A DNA stretch of 64,000 nt from Glossina fuscipes (Eukaryota > Arthropoda > Insecta > Diptera > Glossinidae): NCBI RefSeq assembly GCF_014805625.2, contig NW_023998456.1:171638-235637 (forward strand), written 5' to 3'. Under the pieces are notes generated by a model. The model did not search any database, was not told the origin of the DNA, and saw only the letters and a list, made by a program, of their open reading frames with translations. Positions 62,429 through 64,000 of the stretch are shown here, one piece after another. Within the stretch, counting starts at the first letter, position 1. The number at the start of each line of letters is the position of its first letter. The translations under genes were made by a program, and so were the position numbers.

Positions 62429-62740
62429 TATATTAAGGTTCTGCGGATATATGCAGCACCCAGATGCACTTGAGACAGGCCCCCCGTTTATTATAGGGAT
62501 GGATTCGGAATCATTTTCAGGATCACAAAATGTCCATCCGTGTTGTTTCCTTGTGTCCAACCTTCAAGTTTTGAGATGCTCTGATGAAATTTGACAATGG
62601 ATGGAATAGATTGAAAATGGTCCGGATCGAAACAGTTTTTCAACCACTTTCCATTCAGCGCCTTATTTTGAAAAATCGATATATGGATAATTGTAGAGTG
62701 ATATAGGGTATTTATTGAAGGGTCGTGTCCCACTATGGTG
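62429..62740 (+). repeat. Rep-A copy
   Basis: TATATTAAGGTTCTGCGGAT, GCAGCACCCAGATGCACTTG, GATTGAAAATGGTCCGGATC, then GTGATATAGGGTATTTATTG and CCCACTATGGTG. One of the most complete copies in the window. Confidence 0.65.
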
Positions 62741-62874
62741 TTTTTATTTGTTTCTAATTTATAGACTCAATGGTTTTAACACAAGCAAGTAAAAGCTTGT
62801 TTTTGTTTACAGTTCACATGATTGTTTTTCAGACTTGGTATCATTAATAAATCTTCCGTGTAAAATTCTATATA

Positions 62875-63330
62875 CAGTCAATGCTTGCAAGTATTTTGAT
62901 CAGTGACATACAGCATGTTGCTGAGAATGGTCGAATAATGCGAAGTATCAATTAAGTTCGATGACTTGGACCGTTCTCTACATAAAATATCAATTTTCCA
63001 GTCAGTATCATCGAGTATCGAGCATCATCAACGTACATACATACCGATCATGAAATTCATTACTTTTTCTTCTCCTTGTCATTGCCGCCTGTTCAGATCA
63101 ATGCAGCATGTCTTCGCTGGTATGGGGTTTCGTACTATTGAAGAAGTGCTAAAATGTGTCACTACCAAACCAATATCCTTCTCCCGGCATGATATTGTCA
63201 TGTTGCCAGAACGAGGGAGAGAAGTTGCAGAACATCGTAGAAAACATTTTAATTTCGTATGTAATGCACGAAATTTTCTCAATAAATGCCTTTTTCACGT
63301 GAGAAAGTGCTCAAGATACATGCAAGGACC
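62875..63330 (+). mobile_element. 456-bp mariner deletion derivative with both ends
   Basis: Seen: TA dinucleotides flank the element (62873-62874 and 63331-63332). The left end CAGTCAATGCTTGCAAGT and the inverted right end GGTCCTTGCATGTATCTT are similar, with an aligned core of roughly 16 of 19. Inside, LFRSMQHVFAGMGFRTIEEV and LPERGREVAEHRRKHF are a mariner C-terminus; the catalytic core is gone. An AATAAATGCC block near the 3' end is shared with the 42-kb relic. It is non-autonomous, of the same subfamily as that relic. Confidence 0.72.
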
Positions 63331-63886
63331 TAATAAAAAGAATTTTATATATGGAATTGTTCCCATTCTATGTAGCATGTATGTATTTGCACTGGGAATT
63401 CTATATAAAACGTAATAATTACATCACTTATATACTTGAACCTTTTGTTAACGGTAATAATGGCAATCGAAGCAAATAGGCTTATGGCAATTAGAAGAGC
63501 CGATCCACGTCGAATGTAATCTCTGTCTGGTATTTTCTATTACTTGGTAATTAAAATTGATAATTAACTATTAAAATATTCGATATTATCCTTAATTAAA
63601 GTCTGTGGCATTTTTCTCTTCTTTCCCCTTTTTTGTTGTTGTTGATATATTTTAGAGTTCATTACTCTAGTTCGGTAAATTGCCAAATAAGCTGCCAGAA
63701 ATGTGCGAAATTTACCTGCAGCTGCTTTTGGCCGGAATGTAAAGAAATATTTTCTTCCCTTTTTTTTTTTTTGGTTTTTTAACAATTTTTCTTGCTTCTC
63801 TCTCGCCTCGCCATGCTCTTTTAATCATTACTTTTTAAAAATTTACAAAAATTTACACATTATTATTATTTTTTTTTTTTATTTAC

Positions 63887-63908
63887 CAGTAGTAGTAGTA
63901 GTAGTAGT
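63887..63908 (+). repeat. GTA microsatellite
   Basis: Seven GTA units, last with GTG. Confidence 0.9.
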
Positions 63909-64000
63909 GGTAGTTGCTATCTTGTTGTTATTTTGAAAAAATTTATTACAACTAAAATCAATAATGGCAACATGCCAAAGACGGGACAAGAGAAGACAAG

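Larger units (their letters stand above)
52843..64000. other. Upstream intron or flank of the minus-strand gene
   Basis: No convincing further exon of the minus-strand gene was found here. The stretch holds TA and GT microsatellites (53.15, 56.08, 56.25 and 56.4 kb), SINE fragments (53.8, 55.1 and 56.9 kb), a Rep-B element (58.0-58.66 kb), an eroded LINE-like tail (58.9-59.2 kb), a GC-richer unidentified block (60.2-61.05 kb), a candidate small ORF (61.39 kb), two Rep-A copies and a mariner derivative (62.875-63.33 kb). Confidence 0.5.

Noticed and set aside
62966..63415. 149-codon plus ORF, the longest in the window
   Set aside because: Only its middle (LFRSMQHVFAG..., LPERGREVAEHRR) has meaning, as a mariner C-terminus; the ends run into element ends and flank.

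Overview
The window looks like euchromatic DNA from a higher fly (Brachycera; a tephritid-like or calyptrate fly fits best). The sequence is clearly AT-rich by eye. It has many TATG/TA microsatellites, decayed mariner transposons throughout, tRNA-derived SINE-like repeats, and short coding exons separated by introns of 12 to 34 kb. There is no sign of bacterial gene organisation. One 10-N assembly gap lies at 1235-1244.

The only coding sequence I can support well is part of one large minus-strand gene. Three short exons, at 52596-52842, 39964-40032 and 6366-6418, each have a good AG acceptor and GT donor, and their reading phases join in transcription order. They encode an acidic, then Ala/Thr/Pro-rich segment, followed by a coiled-coil segment that runs across the next two exons. 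I could not name the gene. Its promoter, 5' exons and 3' exons are not visible, so most of the window is intron. A few further candidates are weak: a 50-codon minus ORF inside one intron (50028-50180), two plus-strand microexon-like intervals (1060-1089 and 22552-22602) and a 67-codon plus ORF with a membrane-like tail (61387-61590).

The introns are a layered repeat landscape. At least six mariner-family relics of several lineages are recognisable from translated fragments (2.4-2.9, 15.6-16.0, 31.3-32.2, 42.2-42.9, 45.8-46.2 and 62.9-63.3 kb). A roughly 300-bp interspersed family, here called Rep-A, occurs in a dozen places. Its ends read like TATATTAA...GGATGTATGCAACACCC and GGGTATTTAATGGTGGGCC...CCCACTATAGCG, and some copies are nested with SINEs or mariners. 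A second family (Rep-B) shares a hairpin followed by CTTACTTG-like ends, and a third (Rep-C) carries CAGACGGACAG-type motifs. tRNA-like SINE fragments occur about ten times.

By region: 1-6.3 kb is repeats, a mariner relic and a degenerate 17-bp minisatellite. 6.4-40 kb is one giant intron with Rep-A/B, SINEs and two mariners. 40-52.6 kb is a second intron with a 20-bp minisatellite, two mariners and the small minus ORF. 52.8-64 kb is upstream intron or flank with an eroded LINE-like tail, a mariner deletion derivative and several Rep-A copies. No rRNA, functional tRNA, CRISPR array or intact transposase was found.
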